From Bacteroidota bacterium (GTDB lineage: Bacteria; Bacteroidota; Bacteroidia; Cytophagales; Cyclobacteriaceae): 64,000 nucleotides of DNA. The stretch is from contig JAFDYV010000011.1 in assembly GCA_018267275.1 (NCBI GenBank), positions 147,225-211,224 of the forward strand, written 5' to 3'. The notes under the pieces are model-generated. The model was not told the origin of the DNA, did not search any database, and saw nothing but the letters and a program-made list of their open reading frames with translations. Shown one piece after another: positions 9,480-19,533 of the stretch. Each line of letters opens with the position of its first letter. Positions within the stretch are counted from its first letter, which is position 1. The position numbers and the translations under genes were made by a program.

Positions 9480-10007
9480 ATGTGGGATAATCTGTCATTT
9501 TGGATTTGGTTGATTATTGTGGTGGTGAGCTTTCTCGCGCAGCGAAAGAAGAAGCAGGCGCAGAATGAGGCTCCCGGGGTGCCCCCCAATACGCCAGAGG
9601 CAAAACCAATTTCTTTCGAGGATTTACTCCGCGAAATTCAAGCGAGCAAAACACCGCAACCACCGGTGATACAAGAAAAACCTAGGCCGCAGCCCGTTAC
9701 TACCTATACCGATTATGACGAGCAATTGCCTGAGGAAGAGCAAGATCTAGAGCAAGTTGACTACAAGAAACGTGACGAGGACGCCACGTTTGATGTATAC
9801 GAAAAAGCCAAGTTGGCCGCTTTTAATCGGCCGTCTTTGGAGGAAACCATGAAGGTAGAAGATACAGATGTGAAGTTCGGTCAATTCAAAGGCTATCAGC
9901 AAGAGCAGCCTGTAACTCCGGCTCACGCCTTTATTAAGGATTTACAAGACCCTGAGGGGTTTCGTAAAGCCTTCATCATGAGTGAGATACTAAACCGAAA
10001 ATACTAA
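9480..10007 (+). CDS. Hypothetical membrane-anchored acidic protein
   Basis: A 175-residue protein I do not recognise. Residues 5-20 form one hydrophobic segment (LSFWIWLIIVVVSFLA), followed by a basic stop-transfer patch QRKKKQ, giving an N-out, cytoplasmic-C anchor. The rest is proline- and glutamate-rich and probably flexible, with short conserved-looking ends (KDLQDPEGFRKAFIMSEIL). I chose ATG 9480 over the in-frame ATG at 9444 because it gives a compact anchor and lies just after a -7 promoter box; the longer start would place that box inside the gene. Proteins of this shape are common near smc in Cytophagales, but no function is assigned. Confidence 0.7.
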   Translation: MWDNLSFWIWLIIVVVSFLAQRKKKQAQNEAPGVPPNTPEAKPISFEDLLREIQASKTPQPPVIQEKPRPQPVTTYTDYDEQLPEEEQDLEQVDYKKRDEDATFDVYEKAKLAAFNRPSLEETMKVEDTDVKFGQFKGYQQEQPVTPAHAFIKDLQDPEGFRKAFIMSEILNRKY

Positions 10008-10165
10008 AAGTTATTTTTTGAACTAAATATTACTTGAATGTTGTAACCAGCCTTTTACGTGGGGCGATTTTTTGGGGTTTGCTGATCTTTACGATTGGAA
10101 AAGTTGGTTACAATGCAACATGGGCAGTATTTATGATTAGGATTTTTTAAACTAAACCGAACGAG

Positions 10166-10489
10166 ATGAAATTATTGCTTTTTGCGATGTCGAGTTTGCT
10201 GTGGGGCAACCTGTTTAGTCCTGAAAACGACACGCCAATCGAATTGTCTTGCAGCTCGCTGCAAGTGATTGCAGAAACTAAGGAGGCGAAAAACAACCAA
10301 GGTGAAATAACACTTAAGGCATCAGGCGGTGCCTCCCCTTATAAATTTGTTGTGTTTAAGAGTTCGGGACACCTCTTAACGGAAGACTTTACGAAAAGTA
10401 AGTTCAGTGATTTGAAGGCTGACACCTATCAGGCGATTGTGGTCGATGACAATGGCTGCAAAAAGCAAATTGAAATCAAGTTACAGTGA
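10166..10489 (+). CDS. Small secreted protein with one SprB-like repeat
   Basis: A 107-residue protein with a signal peptide (MKLLLFAMSSLLWGNLF). Its core follows the SprB-repeat pattern: a cysteine, G-E-I-T-L-K-A-S-G-G-A-S-P-Y-K-F, then T-Y-Q-A-I-V-V-D-D-N-G-C at the end, as in single repeats of gliding adhesins. It overlaps the giant adhesin gene by four bases (GTGA), which points to translational coupling and a shared function at the cell surface. It lacks the T9SS sorting domain, so how it leaves the cell beyond the Sec step is unclear. Confidence 0.75.
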   Translation: MKLLLFAMSSLLWGNLFSPENDTPIELSCSSLQVIAETKEAKNNQGEITLKASGGASPYKFVVFKSSGHLLTEDFTKSKFSDLKADTYQAIVVDDNGCKKQIEIKLQ

Positions 10490-13400
10490 AAGAAATTTTT
10501 TTATCTATGAAGTTTTGGGCGATCACATTATTTTTTGCTGTTACGTTTGGCATCAGCACCCAACTTAATGGACAAACGGTCAATTATTCGCAAGGCGGAT
10601 TGCAGGTGAGTGTATTTGTCTCCAATCCCTGCAATGGGTCAAGTAATGGATTCATTCGGTTCACGGTGACAAACACTGCGGATGCTCAACCAGCACGTTT
10701 GCAAATTGTGTTGGGGCCTGTCAATTTTTTTGGCCCTCAAAGCATCCCGGTGGGCGGAAGTTTCACGTTTAATGTTGCCAATACTTTATCAGCTGGCTTG
10801 TACAATTTTATCATCGCAGACAATACCGGCACCGATGTAATCAACACCTTTCCCGCATCGGGCGTTACCCTGACTGCGTTACCAAATTTGGTAGCAAACG
10901 AGGTGTCCCGAGTTAACAACACAGACTGCGCCACACCCAATGGTCAAATAGTTGCTTCTATTTCTGGAGGCTCTCAAGCGTTGGCGGGTGGCGGATCATA
11001 CACTTACACGTGGACGAGCTCAAACGGACTGACTGGTTTGCCGTTGACCAACAATAATTTCAATGGCCTGTCAAACCTAGACCTTGCATCCCTGTTAAGC
11101 AGGCCCGGGCTCCCCGGGGGAACTTACACGTTAACAATTCAAGATAATTTTTCTAGCTGCTCTGTGTCTAGGAATTTTGTTTTGAATGATCCATCACCCA
11201 CGTTATATGCCATTACATCCGGGTCTGGAACTGCTTGCTCGGGTTCAAATTTTACCGTGACACTCAATAATTCTGATGGTCCGACACCTGCGCCTGGAAC
11301 CAATTATGAAATTTTGAGAAACGGAACACCCACGGGGTTGATTTTTCCTGGTACTGGCAGTGGGCCCTTTAACATGGTGTTCCCAACTACATCATTTGCA
11401 AATGGGGATGTACTTACTGTTAGAGCTACCAATGGCTTTTGTACACCGAGAATCATGACTGGCTCAGTAACGCTGGGCATCGCATCATCACCCACCGCTG
11501 CCACACTTTCAGGTACTGCCACTATTTGTTCCGGACAATCAACTAATCTTAGCGTAGCCATTACGGGTGGTACGGCACCTTTCACATTCACCATCACCGG
11601 TTTCGGATTGGTTACCGGCTATGCATCGGGCGCTCCAATATCCGTTAGTCCAGCTACCACCACCAACTATACGCTCAGCGGCACTGTTACGGATGCAAAT
11701 GGTTGTACTGTTGTCGGTACTGGCACCGCTTCGGTTACGGTAAATCCAACACCAACGGCAAGTATAAGTGCAACTCCAACAACAATTTGCGCGGGTGCCA
11801 GCAGTACGCTGACTTTTAATCTCACTGGCACAGGTCCTTTCAATGTAAGTTATTCTGATGGTTCATCTTCATTCAACCTGTCGGGAATCTCTAACGGCCA
11901 TACCGTGATTGTAACGCCACCTGTCACACGCACTTATACGATCACGGGTATTTCTGACGCCTCAAGTTGTATTGGTGCAGCGGGGTCGAATGTTACCATT
12001 AATGTAAACCCTCCGCCTACCTCGGCAATTTTATCGGGCACCGCTACAATATGTGCGGGGCAGTCCACTAACTTGGCCGTCAATATCGTAGGCGGAACGC
12101 CACCATTTAGTTTTAACTTGGCCGGTGTTGGAGCCATAGGTGGTTATACTTCTGGAAGTGGTATTGCAGTTTCACCTTTAGTCACTACAAGTTATTCTAT
12201 CACGGGCAATGTTACAGACGCTAATGGATGTACCGTAGCTGGTACTGGCACTGCCACTGTTACTGTAAATCCGGTTCCAGTCGCAACAGTGGCGGCATTG
12301 CCTGCTGCAGTGTGTACTGGAGGAAGCAGCACACTCACATTCACGTTAACAGGTACTGCACCGTTTAATGTTTCTTACTCTGATGGAGTAACTACATTTA
12401 ACTTGACAGGTATTTCGTCTGGCCACACCATTTCAGTTACGCCCGCAGCAACGACTACCTATACCATCACCAGCGTGTCGGATGCTACCACGTGCGTGGG
12501 TTTGCCGGGAGCAAATGCGACCGTAACTGTAAATCCATCTCCCACAGCGGCAGTGTTGTCGGGCACTACTTCAATCTGCGCTGGCGGTACAGCTAATTTA
12601 GTCGTGAACATCACCAGCGGAACGGCACCCTTCAGTTTTAACATCACAGGCATAGGCGCAATTACCGGCTATACCTCAGGGGCCAACATACCAGTGTCAC
12701 CTGCTTCTACTACAAATTATACCCTCAGTGGCACGGTAACAGATGCAGCAGGTTGTACAGTTGCCGGAACCGGTTCAGCGCTTGTGACTGTAAATCCTGC
12801 GCCAGTTGCATCCATCAGTGCAACTCCGACCACGCTTTGTTCCAACGGTAGTTCTACTTTAACTTTTACCCTTGTCGGTACTGCTCCGTTCAATGTAACC
12901 TATACCGATGGCGTTACGAACTTCAATTTGATTGGAATCTCATCGGGCCATACCGTTTCTGTTACGCCAACGGTCAACACAACTTACACCATAACGGCCG
13001 TGACTGATGCCACGACCTGTGCGGGCGCAGCGGGGGCAAGTGCCACCGTATCTGTGAATCCAGCGCCAGCCTCGGCTGTCCTTTCAGGTACCGCTACCAT
13101 TTGCTCCGGCCAATCGGCCAACCTCATTGTCACGATCACAGGTGGTGTGGGTCCGTATAATTTGACTATAGCAGGTGTTGGCTTGGTGTCCGGTTACATT
13201 TCAGGTGCCCCCATTGCAGTGAGCCCCACGTCCACCACTAATTATTTAATCATTGGTCTAGTGACAGATGCAAATGGGTGCACAGTTGCAGGAACGGGGT
13301 CAGCTACTGTCACTGTCAATCCGCTGCCCACAGCAGCCATAACAGGTGGTGGTAATGTGTGTTTTGGATCACCATTGCCAAACGTTGTGTTCACGTTCAC

Positions 13401-16400
13401 CGGCACCACACCATTCAATTTCACGTGGACTGATGGCACCACACCAACTACAGTGACAAATCATCCAAGTACAACCTTTACGATACCGACAGCCCCGGCT
13501 GGTACTTATTCAGTAACTGCGTTGACGGATGCGAATGGATGTGTCGCAACAAACTTGGGAACACCAGTGCCAGTAATAGTCAGCACCGCGATAACATCTG
13601 CAGTGTTGAGTGGCAACGCAACAATTTGCAACGGGCAAACAACCAACTTGGTAGTTAACATTGCAGGTGGCACAGGCCCGTATTCATTTACCATTACTGG
13701 TCTTGGACTCGTGAGCGGCTACAATTCAGGAGCAAATATTCCAGTGAACCCAAGCGTGACTGCCAACTATTCGTTGTCGGGCAACGTGACGGATGCTTTG
13801 GGTTGTACAGGAACCGGTTCTGGATCTGCAGCTGTGAATGTCAATCCAGCACCGAACGGGTCGATAGCAGCTTTGCCCTTGGCGATTTGTAACGGTGCCT
13901 CATCTACACTTACATTCTCACTCACCGGCACGGGGCCTTTCAATGTGACCTATTCTGATGGTTCGTCATCTTTCAACTTGACAAGCATTAGCAACGGCCA
14001 CACGGTATCAGTTTCACCAACATCCAACACAACTTACACTTTAACTGCCGTGACGGACGCGACCGCCTGTCCCGGAGTGATCAGTGGTCCTGCTGCTGTC
14101 GTGACGGTCAACCCGGCTATTTCATCAGCAGTGATAGCTGGAACTTCAACAATTTGTTCCGGTGGATCAGCAAACCTGAGTGTAACTATCGCTGGAGGAA
14201 CAGGCCCTTTCAACTTTAACATCGCAGGGGTTGGCGCGATTACCAACTATACCTCAGGAAGCCTGATTCCAGTTTCACCGGCATCAACTACTGTTTACAA
14301 CATCACAGGGTCTGTGACAGACGCGCTTGGATGTACTGTTGCAGGCACAGGATCAGCAACTGTTACTGTCAATCCGATACCATTGAGTATCGCGCCTGGA
14401 ACCGACACATGGATTGGGGATGTGTATGATGACGCGGGGAATACCGCCACGCCATACCAAAATGGAGTTGACTTCGCTGTGGGGAAGTACCGTGGCTATA
14501 TCACAGAGACAGATATCGCAGGTTTTGGAACCTCAACCTACAATTCCGCAACCGATGCCTTTGATTTGAATTTTGGGTCGGCAATTCCGTTGGCGGGAGC
14601 CAATGTCTGCGGCAGCTACTTGAATAGGTATAGTATCCGCTTGCAAATGAACAAGAACTTTTCTACTGCGGGTCTGTATACGTTCAATTTAAGTTCAGAT
14701 GACGGTGTGAGATTTTATGTAGATGGGGTGCTTCAAACGCTATCTCCGGCAAATTCATTTTCTGATCACGCCTACACTGCTTATTCCACTTCTCCAATAT
14801 GCTTAACTGCGGCCAATCACTCGTTGGTGATTGAGTACTATGAGAACGGAGGGTTTTCTCGTTTAACCTTTGGCTATTCGTCCGTTGCAGTACCGGTTGC
14901 TTCCGTTCTAGTGTCAGTTCCGAGCACAACCATTTGTAATGGTAGCAACACAACGTTTACGGCAACACCAACTAATGGTGGTGCTACGCCTTCTTATCAA
15001 TGGAAGAAAAACGGGACAAACGTTGGAATCAATAGTGCAACATATGCTGACAACACCTTGGTTAATGGAGATGCGATAACGGTGGAGATGACTAGCAGCT
15101 TGTCTTGCGCAACACCTATCCCCGTTTCAAGTTCTCCCATTACGATGACAGTAAACCCCATTCCTGCAGCGCCATCAGTCACGGGGATCACATATTGTCA
15201 AACCGCAGTTGCCGCTCCATTGACTGCGGGTGGATCAAACTTGCTTTGGTATGCCGCTGCCACAGGTGGAGTTGGCAGCGCGACTGCGCCAACCCCTTCA
15301 ACCGCAACCGCAGGGGTGACATCTTTTTTTGTATCTCAAACAGTTTTGGGTTGCGAAAGTACTCGCGCACAACTTGACGTAACGGTCAATACTCTTCCAA
15401 GTGCGCCAACAGTGGCCACAGTCAACTACTGCGTAGGAGATGTTGCCACACCGTTGACGGCAACGGGTTCCGCCTTATTGTGGTATACCCTGCCCACCGG
15501 GGGAGTGGGAAGTTCAACCGCACCAACACCATCAACTGCTACGGCAGGAACGACCAGTTTTTATGTAACCCAGACCGTTACGAGTTGTGAAAGTGCGCGC
15601 GCCCAACTGGATGTGGTTGTCTCAAGTCCTCCTTCTGCGGGGTTAGGTGTGTCTGCTGCTATCAGCAACCTTTGTACGGGTGGATCGACTACCATCGATG
15701 TAACAGCCAGCCAGTCGGGTGTAAATTATCAACTAAGAAATGGAGTGGTCGCTATTGGCACTGCCGTGGCAGGAACTGGAGGAACTATTTCGCTGCCAAC
15801 AGGCACACTGGCAACTACAACCACGTTTAATGTGTTGGCAACAAACGCTTCCGGTGCCTGCGCGCCCGTTCCGCTAACTGCCACAGCAACTGTTACGGTT
15901 GGTGGTACGATCAATGCAGGACTGGCAGTTGCACCATTGGCCGCCAGTGTATGTTCAGGTTCAGGTACATCCGTGCGGATTACATCTTCAGAAGCAGGCG
16001 TCACTTACCAATTGAGAGATAACGCAACGAACGCGAACGTAGGCTCGAGTGCCACGGGCACAGGCGGAAACTTGGATTTGCCCACAGGAAATTTGACAGC
16101 CAACACAACCTTCAATGTTCTTGCGTCTAACGTCACATGTTCTATTGTTTTAACAAACCTTGCAACTGTAACTGTTACGACTGCGCCTGATGCAACATTG
16201 CCGGTGGCGGGTCCTTCTTCTCCAATTTGCCCAAACACGCCAGCTAGTATCACCGTATCAAATTCCCAGAATGGTGTGAGCTATCAGTTGCGTTCAGGCA
16301 CTACTAATGTTGGCGCTGCCCAAAATGGAAACGGTGGCACGTTGACTTTCAATACTGGCAATGTTGCGTCACCGACTACGTTTAATGTGCTGGCTACCGT

Positions 16401-18393
16401 TGCAGGCTGCACTTCGGTTCAACTTACTGCAACTGCTGCCGTTACCTTGCTACCCTCTGGAGATCCTACCTGTGGTGGTGGCGTAAACTGCGGTGCATTC
16501 ACTATCTCAGTTACCGACACACGCCCTACTTGCAGCAATCAGAACAACGGCCAAATTATTATTACTGTATCGGGCGGTTCGCCCAACTATGTAGTTACAT
16601 TAACAGATGCCACGCTTGGCTACAATCGTGCGTTGGTTGGACCCGGTCCATTTGTATTCGGAAACCCTTTGTTACCCACCGGTGGCTTGTCACCTTCGTT
16701 GAATTATCAATACACGGTTTTGGATCAAGCAGGCAATACTTGTACACAACCATATAGTCTTCCTGTTCAGTCAACCGTGCAGGCAACTGCATCAACATTT
16801 GTGGATGCGCAATGTAACGGCCAGGCTGTTGGCAGTGCCCGTATTACCATTACCTCCGGAGGAACACCGCCATATGAATATTCTGTTGATGGTGGCACCA
16901 CCTATTTTGGAGGTCTGGTATCCGGTAATACGATCAACAACCTGCCGCCCAATGGCACCTATAATATTTTGGTTCGCGATAATGCTGCTGACCAATGCCC
17001 CGCGACAGTTTCGGTTACCATCAATAATGCGAACACACCGATCTCGGCAACGGTAACTTCATCCAATGCGACTTGTGCTAATAATGACGGCTTCATTACA
17101 GTATCTGGGGTAAGCGGTGGGGTAGGTCCTTATACATACCAACTTGATGGCAATCCGGTGCCATTGGCAACGGGCAACAGAATCAACAATCTGGCGGGTG
17201 GCAATTACATTGTTAGTGTTGTTGATGCGCAGTCTTGCAAAAGAGATTTCCCTGTCACCGTGGTATTCCCTGGTTTTGTCGTCACTACTACGCCAGTGGT
17301 TACACAGCCTGACTGTGCTGGTCAGGGTGTGAACGGAACGATTGGTTTCTCAATCCTCAGCAGCGGCACGTTCACCGTTGGTTACACAACAGATCCAATC
17401 AATCAACCAACTGTATTTGTCGATTATGGGACACCAAATATTTTGTTGCAAGGTCTTGCTACGGGTGATTACTACATTTGGATTAAGCCAAACACTGCAG
17501 CATGTGCAACCAAGTTAGCGAAGCAAACGGTTACAGGTAGTTTTACCCAAGTATCGTTGGATGTACCAGTCGTTTCTTGCGTGAATGGTGCACCAGAAAT
17601 CCGAATTAGTAACATTAAGGCTGCAGCAGGACCGTTCACCATTCAAGTCACGAAGAAGGGGCAAACAGTGCCAGACCGCAGCATCGCACTTTCAACCATC
17701 CCTGCTGGTGCTCTTTACATCATTCGGGGTGTAGAACTCCCTTCAACCAAGGGCGACTACACAATAAACATCATTCAAACTCAGGCATCTTGTACAATAT
17801 CATCCACTACTTATGAAATTACTTATAATGGAGTGCTTGCAGTGCAAGTTGCTAACTTGAAATCTTCATACCCTGATTTGCCAACCGGTGGATTTGATCT
17901 GGTAGACTTTGTGGGCGGCACACAGCCGTATGCTGTAACTATTCGATTTGATTCTGCTGCAAACCCGCAGGTAATTCCCACTGATTTTACGCCACGTACT
18001 GAGGAGGTGACAGAACTTAACAATGCACTCCAGTATGTAAAATCCTACAAGGCACTTCATGCTGGACGCTATCATTTGACCGTAACAGAAAAAGACGGCT
18101 GTGCGTTGGAGTTTGACGTGCGCGTTCCCCTTGATTTTGTTTTTGATCCCAACACCATTCCAAACGTATTTACACCTAACGGAGATGGCGCCAACGATAC
18201 GTTCTTCATCCGAAACATTCCACCGGGCACACAGGTGAACATTTCCAGTCGCTGGGGAGCTGAGGTTTATTCGTCAAAGGACTATCAGAACGATTGGACA
18301 GGCAGCAACTACCCTGATGGTGTGTATTTCTACCGCATCAATGCAGCTGGCAATACCTTTACAGGCTGGGTTGAGATCATTCGCGGCAGATAA
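10486..18393 (+). CDS. Giant repeat adhesin with PA14 domain, SprB repeats and gliding-motility / T9SS type B C-terminal domain
   Basis: A secreted protein of about 2,635 residues. The GTG at 10486 overlaps the upstream stop (GTGA); an ATG at 10507 is the alternative and gives a cleaner signal peptide ending near QLNGQ. Order of parts: N-terminal SprB-like modules (1-330); eleven alternating Ig-like modules of about 87 residues (roughly 335-1300); a PA14-type sugar-binding domain (about 1303-1470, with SSDDGVRFYVDG and VIEYYENGG); Ig-like modules including two that share LLWY..TGGVGS; three modules with YQLR; SprB repeats (GGTPPYEYSVDGG and similar) to about 2300; and the CHU_C domain with NVFTPNGDGANDTF and YPDGVYFYRI. 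That domain directs export and attachment through the type IX system. Likely role: adhesion or gliding. A terminator follows. Confidence 0.93.
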   Translation: MKEIFLSMKFWAITLFFAVTFGISTQLNGQTVNYSQGGLQVSVFVSNPCNGSSNGFIRFTVTNTADAQPARLQIVLGPVNFFGPQSIPVGGSFTFNVANTLSAGLYNFIIADNTGTDVINTFPASGVTLTALPNLVANEVSRVNNTDCATPNGQIVASISGGSQALAGGGSYTYTWTSSNGLTGLPLTNNNFNGLSNLDLASLLSRPGLPGGTYTLTIQDNFSSCSVSRNFVLNDPSPTLYAITSGSGTACSGSNFTVTLNNSDGPTPAPGTNYEILRNGTPTGLIFPGTGSGPFNMVFPTTSFANGDVLTVRATNGFCTPRIMTGSVTLGIASSPTAATLSGTATICSGQSTNLSVAITGGTAPFTFTITGFGLVTGYASGAPISVSPATTTNYTLSGTVTDANGCTVVGTGTASVTVNPTPTASISATPTTICAGASSTLTFNLTGTGPFNVSYSDGSSSFNLSGISNGHTVIVTPPVTRTYTITGISDASSCIGAAGSNVTINVNPPPTSAILSGTATICAGQSTNLAVNIVGGTPPFSFNLAGVGAIGGYTSGSGIAVSPLVTTSYSITGNVTDANGCTVAGTGTATVTVNPVPVATVAALPAAVCTGGSSTLTFTLTGTAPFNVSYSDGVTTFNLTGISSGHTISVTPAATTTYTITSVSDATTCVGLPGANATVTVNPSPTAAVLSGTTSICAGGTANLVVNITSGTAPFSFNITGIGAITGYTSGANIPVSPASTTNYTLSGTVTDAAGCTVAGTGSALVTVNPAPVASISATPTTLCSNGSSTLTFTLVGTAPFNVTYTDGVTNFNLIGISSGHTVSVTPTVNTTYTITAVTDATTCAGAAGASATVSVNPAPASAVLSGTATICSGQSANLIVTITGGVGPYNLTIAGVGLVSGYISGAPIAVSPTSTTNYLIIGLVTDANGCTVAGTGSATVTVNPLPTAAITGGGNVCFGSPLPNVVFTFTGTTPFNFTWTDGTTPTTVTNHPSTTFTIPTAPAGTYSVTALTDANGCVATNLGTPVPVIVSTAITSAVLSGNATICNGQTTNLVVNIAGGTGPYSFTITGLGLVSGYNSGANIPVNPSVTANYSLSGNVTDALGCTGTGSGSAAVNVNPAPNGSIAALPLAICNGASSTLTFSLTGTGPFNVTYSDGSSSFNLTSISNGHTVSVSPTSNTTYTLTAVTDATACPGVISGPAAVVTVNPAISSAVIAGTSTICSGGSANLSVTIAGGTGPFNFNIAGVGAITNYTSGSLIPVSPASTTVYNITGSVTDALGCTVAGTGSATVTVNPIPLSIAPGTDTWIGDVYDDAGNTATPYQNGVDFAVGKYRGYITETDIAGFGTSTYNSATDAFDLNFGSAIPLAGANVCGSYLNRYSIRLQMNKNFSTAGLYTFNLSSDDGVRFYVDGVLQTLSPANSFSDHAYTAYSTSPICLTAANHSLVIEYYENGGFSRLTFGYSSVAVPVASVLVSVPSTTICNGSNTTFTATPTNGGATPSYQWKKNGTNVGINSATYADNTLVNGDAITVEMTSSLSCATPIPVSSSPITMTVNPIPAAPSVTGITYCQTAVAAPLTAGGSNLLWYAAATGGVGSATAPTPSTATAGVTSFFVSQTVLGCESTRAQLDVTVNTLPSAPTVATVNYCVGDVATPLTATGSALLWYTLPTGGVGSSTAPTPSTATAGTTSFYVTQTVTSCESARAQLDVVVSSPPSAGLGVSAAISNLCTGGSTTIDVTASQSGVNYQLRNGVVAIGTAVAGTGGTISLPTGTLATTTTFNVLATNASGACAPVPLTATATVTVGGTINAGLAVAPLAASVCSGSGTSVRITSSEAGVTYQLRDNATNANVGSSATGTGGNLDLPTGNLTANTTFNVLASNVTCSIVLTNLATVTVTTAPDATLPVAGPSSPICPNTPASITVSNSQNGVSYQLRSGTTNVGAAQNGNGGTLTFNTGNVASPTTFNVLATVAGCTSVQLTATAAVTLLPSGDPTCGGGVNCGAFTISVTDTRPTCSNQNNGQIIITVSGGSPNYVVTLTDATLGYNRALVGPGPFVFGNPLLPTGGLSPSLNYQYTVLDQAGNTCTQPYSLPVQSTVQATASTFVDAQCNGQAVGSARITITSGGTPPYEYSVDGGTTYFGGLVSGNTINNLPPNGTYNILVRDNAADQCPATVSVTINNANTPISATVTSSNATCANNDGFITVSGVSGGVGPYTYQLDGNPVPLATGNRINNLAGGNYIVSVVDAQSCKRDFPVTVVFPGFVVTTTPVVTQPDCAGQGVNGTIGFSILSSGTFTVGYTTDPINQPTVFVDYGTPNILLQGLATGDYYIWIKPNTAACATKLAKQTVTGSFTQVSLDVPVVSCVNGAPEIRISNIKAAAGPFTIQVTKKGQTVPDRSIALSTIPAGALYIIRGVELPSTKGDYTINIIQTQASCTISSTTYEITYNGVLAVQVANLKSSYPDLPTGGFDLVDFVGGTQPYAVTIRFDSAANPQVIPTDFTPRTEEVTELNNALQYVKSYKALHAGRYHLTVTEKDGCALEFDVRVPLDFVFDPNTIPNVFTPNGDGANDTFFIRNIPPGTQVNISSRWGAEVYSSKDYQNDWTGSNYPDGVYFYRINAAGNTFTGWVEIIRGR
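11490..14390 (+). repeat. Tandem Ig-like module array, 525-bp higher-order period
   Basis: Eleven modules alternate between type A (SGTATICSGQ.. near the start) and type B (ATPTTICAG..TLTF). The A-type TIC motif recurs at about 11521, 12046, 12570, 13096, 13620 and 14148; the B type at about 11780, 12306, 12831, 13355 (diverged) and 13883. The dyad is therefore 524-528 bp every time, although the DNA has diverged considerably. Confidence 0.85.
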
Positions 18394-18402
18394 CAATTGT
18401 GA

Positions 18403-18431
18403 TTTTTGAGCGGTTATAAACCGCTCAAAAA
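18403..18431. terminator. Bidirectional terminator between adhesin and acyl-CoA reductase
   Basis: TTTTTGAGCGGTT - ATA - AACCGCTCAAAAA is a perfect inverted repeat with a T tail in both directions. It covers the last codons of the minus-strand reductase gene. Confidence 0.9.
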
Positions 18432-19424
18432 TTGCATCGTGTCTACATTGTCTGCATAATCCCAAACCTGTGGCTGTTGCGACTGGCCGAACGAGATCCC
18501 TTTACGATACCATCCGTTGGCTGAAACAATGCATTGTATTTTTGCAGCATGTGCTTCAATTTTGTTTTGCAAATCATCTAACGTTTGGTAAAACTCGTAA
18601 TACACCACTGCAATGGGTGAAACGAGCGAGGTATTTTCACAAAACACCACCGCGCCATTGTCGAAAAATGGCAACAGGTTGACCAACAAAATTGCCCGTT
18701 GGTAAGTGTAATTGTTAGCGTATTTGTGGTGCTGTGCAATTGGATTGAACGCCTCCCATGCCCGCATTAGCCGCTTGATGTCGAAGCCTTCGGGTAAAAA
18801 TACTTTTGACACGTTGCGGCATCCCAAACCAAAATAGTCAAATACATCGTGCCCAAGGGTGGTAAGTTCTTCGTCAGATTCTTCTCCCATAACCACCGCG
18901 CATGAACTTCTATTCTTGCGTATCAAATGGGGAATGTTTCTAAAGTAGTATTCAAAATAGCGGGCTGTGTTGTCGCTTCCAGTTGCAATCACGGCATCCA
19001 ACTGATTCAAACGTTCTTCGACAAAAATTGATTGTGCGAAACTGGGCTCAATCGTCTTTAGTTCTTCGATGATGAACTTCATAAGAACCGAGTCCTGTGA
19101 GCTCAGCTTTGCTTTCAATTGATGGCCAGACAATAAAACGCACAACAAATCATGAAAGCCGACCAATGGAATATTGCCGGCCATCGCAACACCTACCACC
19201 TTTTGCGTGGAAATCCCAAGACGATAGGGGCTGAGCCAGTGCGAGAGAATTTTTGGATCCAAGAAAAGTCGAACACCTTGCAAGGCGCGTTCGCAGTTTT
19301 CTTCGGTAAACCATGGGTTTTCCAGCTTAGCCCGATAGAAAAGATTTTTTTTTTCTTCCGCAGTTAAGTTTCGCAATCGGTTGCCAAGTTCCGCGAAAGC
19401 GTCTATTCTGGCCTGTAATGTCAT
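18414..19424 (-). CDS. LuxC-like acyl-CoA reductase
   Basis: A 336-residue protein of the LuxC family in the aldehyde dehydrogenase superfamily, which reduces acyl-CoA to fatty aldehyde using NADPH. The probable catalytic cysteine is C202 in FGLGCRNVSK, and VIATGSDNTARYFEYYF is the nucleotide-binding region. No luciferase or other lux gene is near; in Bacteroidota this gene normally stands alone, divergent from a ferredoxin gene, exactly as here (19534). Its metabolic role there is not established, with lipid aldehyde formation the obvious guess. Its 3' end overlaps the shared terminator. Confidence 0.9.
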   Translation of the reverse strand: MTLQARIDAFAELGNRLRNLTAEEKKNLFYRAKLENPWFTEENCERALQGVRLFLDPKILSHWLSPYRLGISTQKVVGVAMAGNIPLVGFHDLLCVLLSGHQLKAKLSSQDSVLMKFIIEELKTIEPSFAQSIFVEERLNQLDAVIATGSDNTARYFEYYFRNIPHLIRKNRSSCAVVMGEESDEELTTLGHDVFDYFGLGCRNVSKVFLPEGFDIKRLMRAWEAFNPIAQHHKYANNYTYQRAILLVNLLPFFDNGAVVFCENTSLVSPIAVVYYEFYQTLDDLQNKIEAHAAKIQCIVSANGWYRKGISFGQSQQPQVWDYADNVDTMQFLSGL

Positions 19425-19460
19425 TTTGCTTTGCTTTCTTTAAACTTTTCGCCCACGAGC

Positions 19461-19496
19461 CTGTTTTGAAGTAAACGACAAGGGCTGTATTTTTGC
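19461..19496 (+). promoter_or_regulatory. Ferredoxin promoter
   Basis: TTTG - 19 bases - TATTTTTG matches both parts of the Bacteroidota housekeeping promoter with ideal spacing. The start codon is at 19534, leaving a leader of about 30 bases. Confidence 0.8.
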
Positions 19497-19533
19497 AGCG
19501 ATTTTACTGTAAAAACGCAAGAATTAAGGGTTT

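Noticed and set aside
11490..14390. Repeat array possibly being CRISPR
   Set aside because: The repeats are about 262 bp, in frame, translated and diverged, with no spacers of CRISPR size.
18414..19424. Bioluminescence (lux) operon
   Set aside because: Only a LuxC-like reductase is present; luxA, B, D and E are absent and the ferredoxin pairing is the normal Bacteroidota context.
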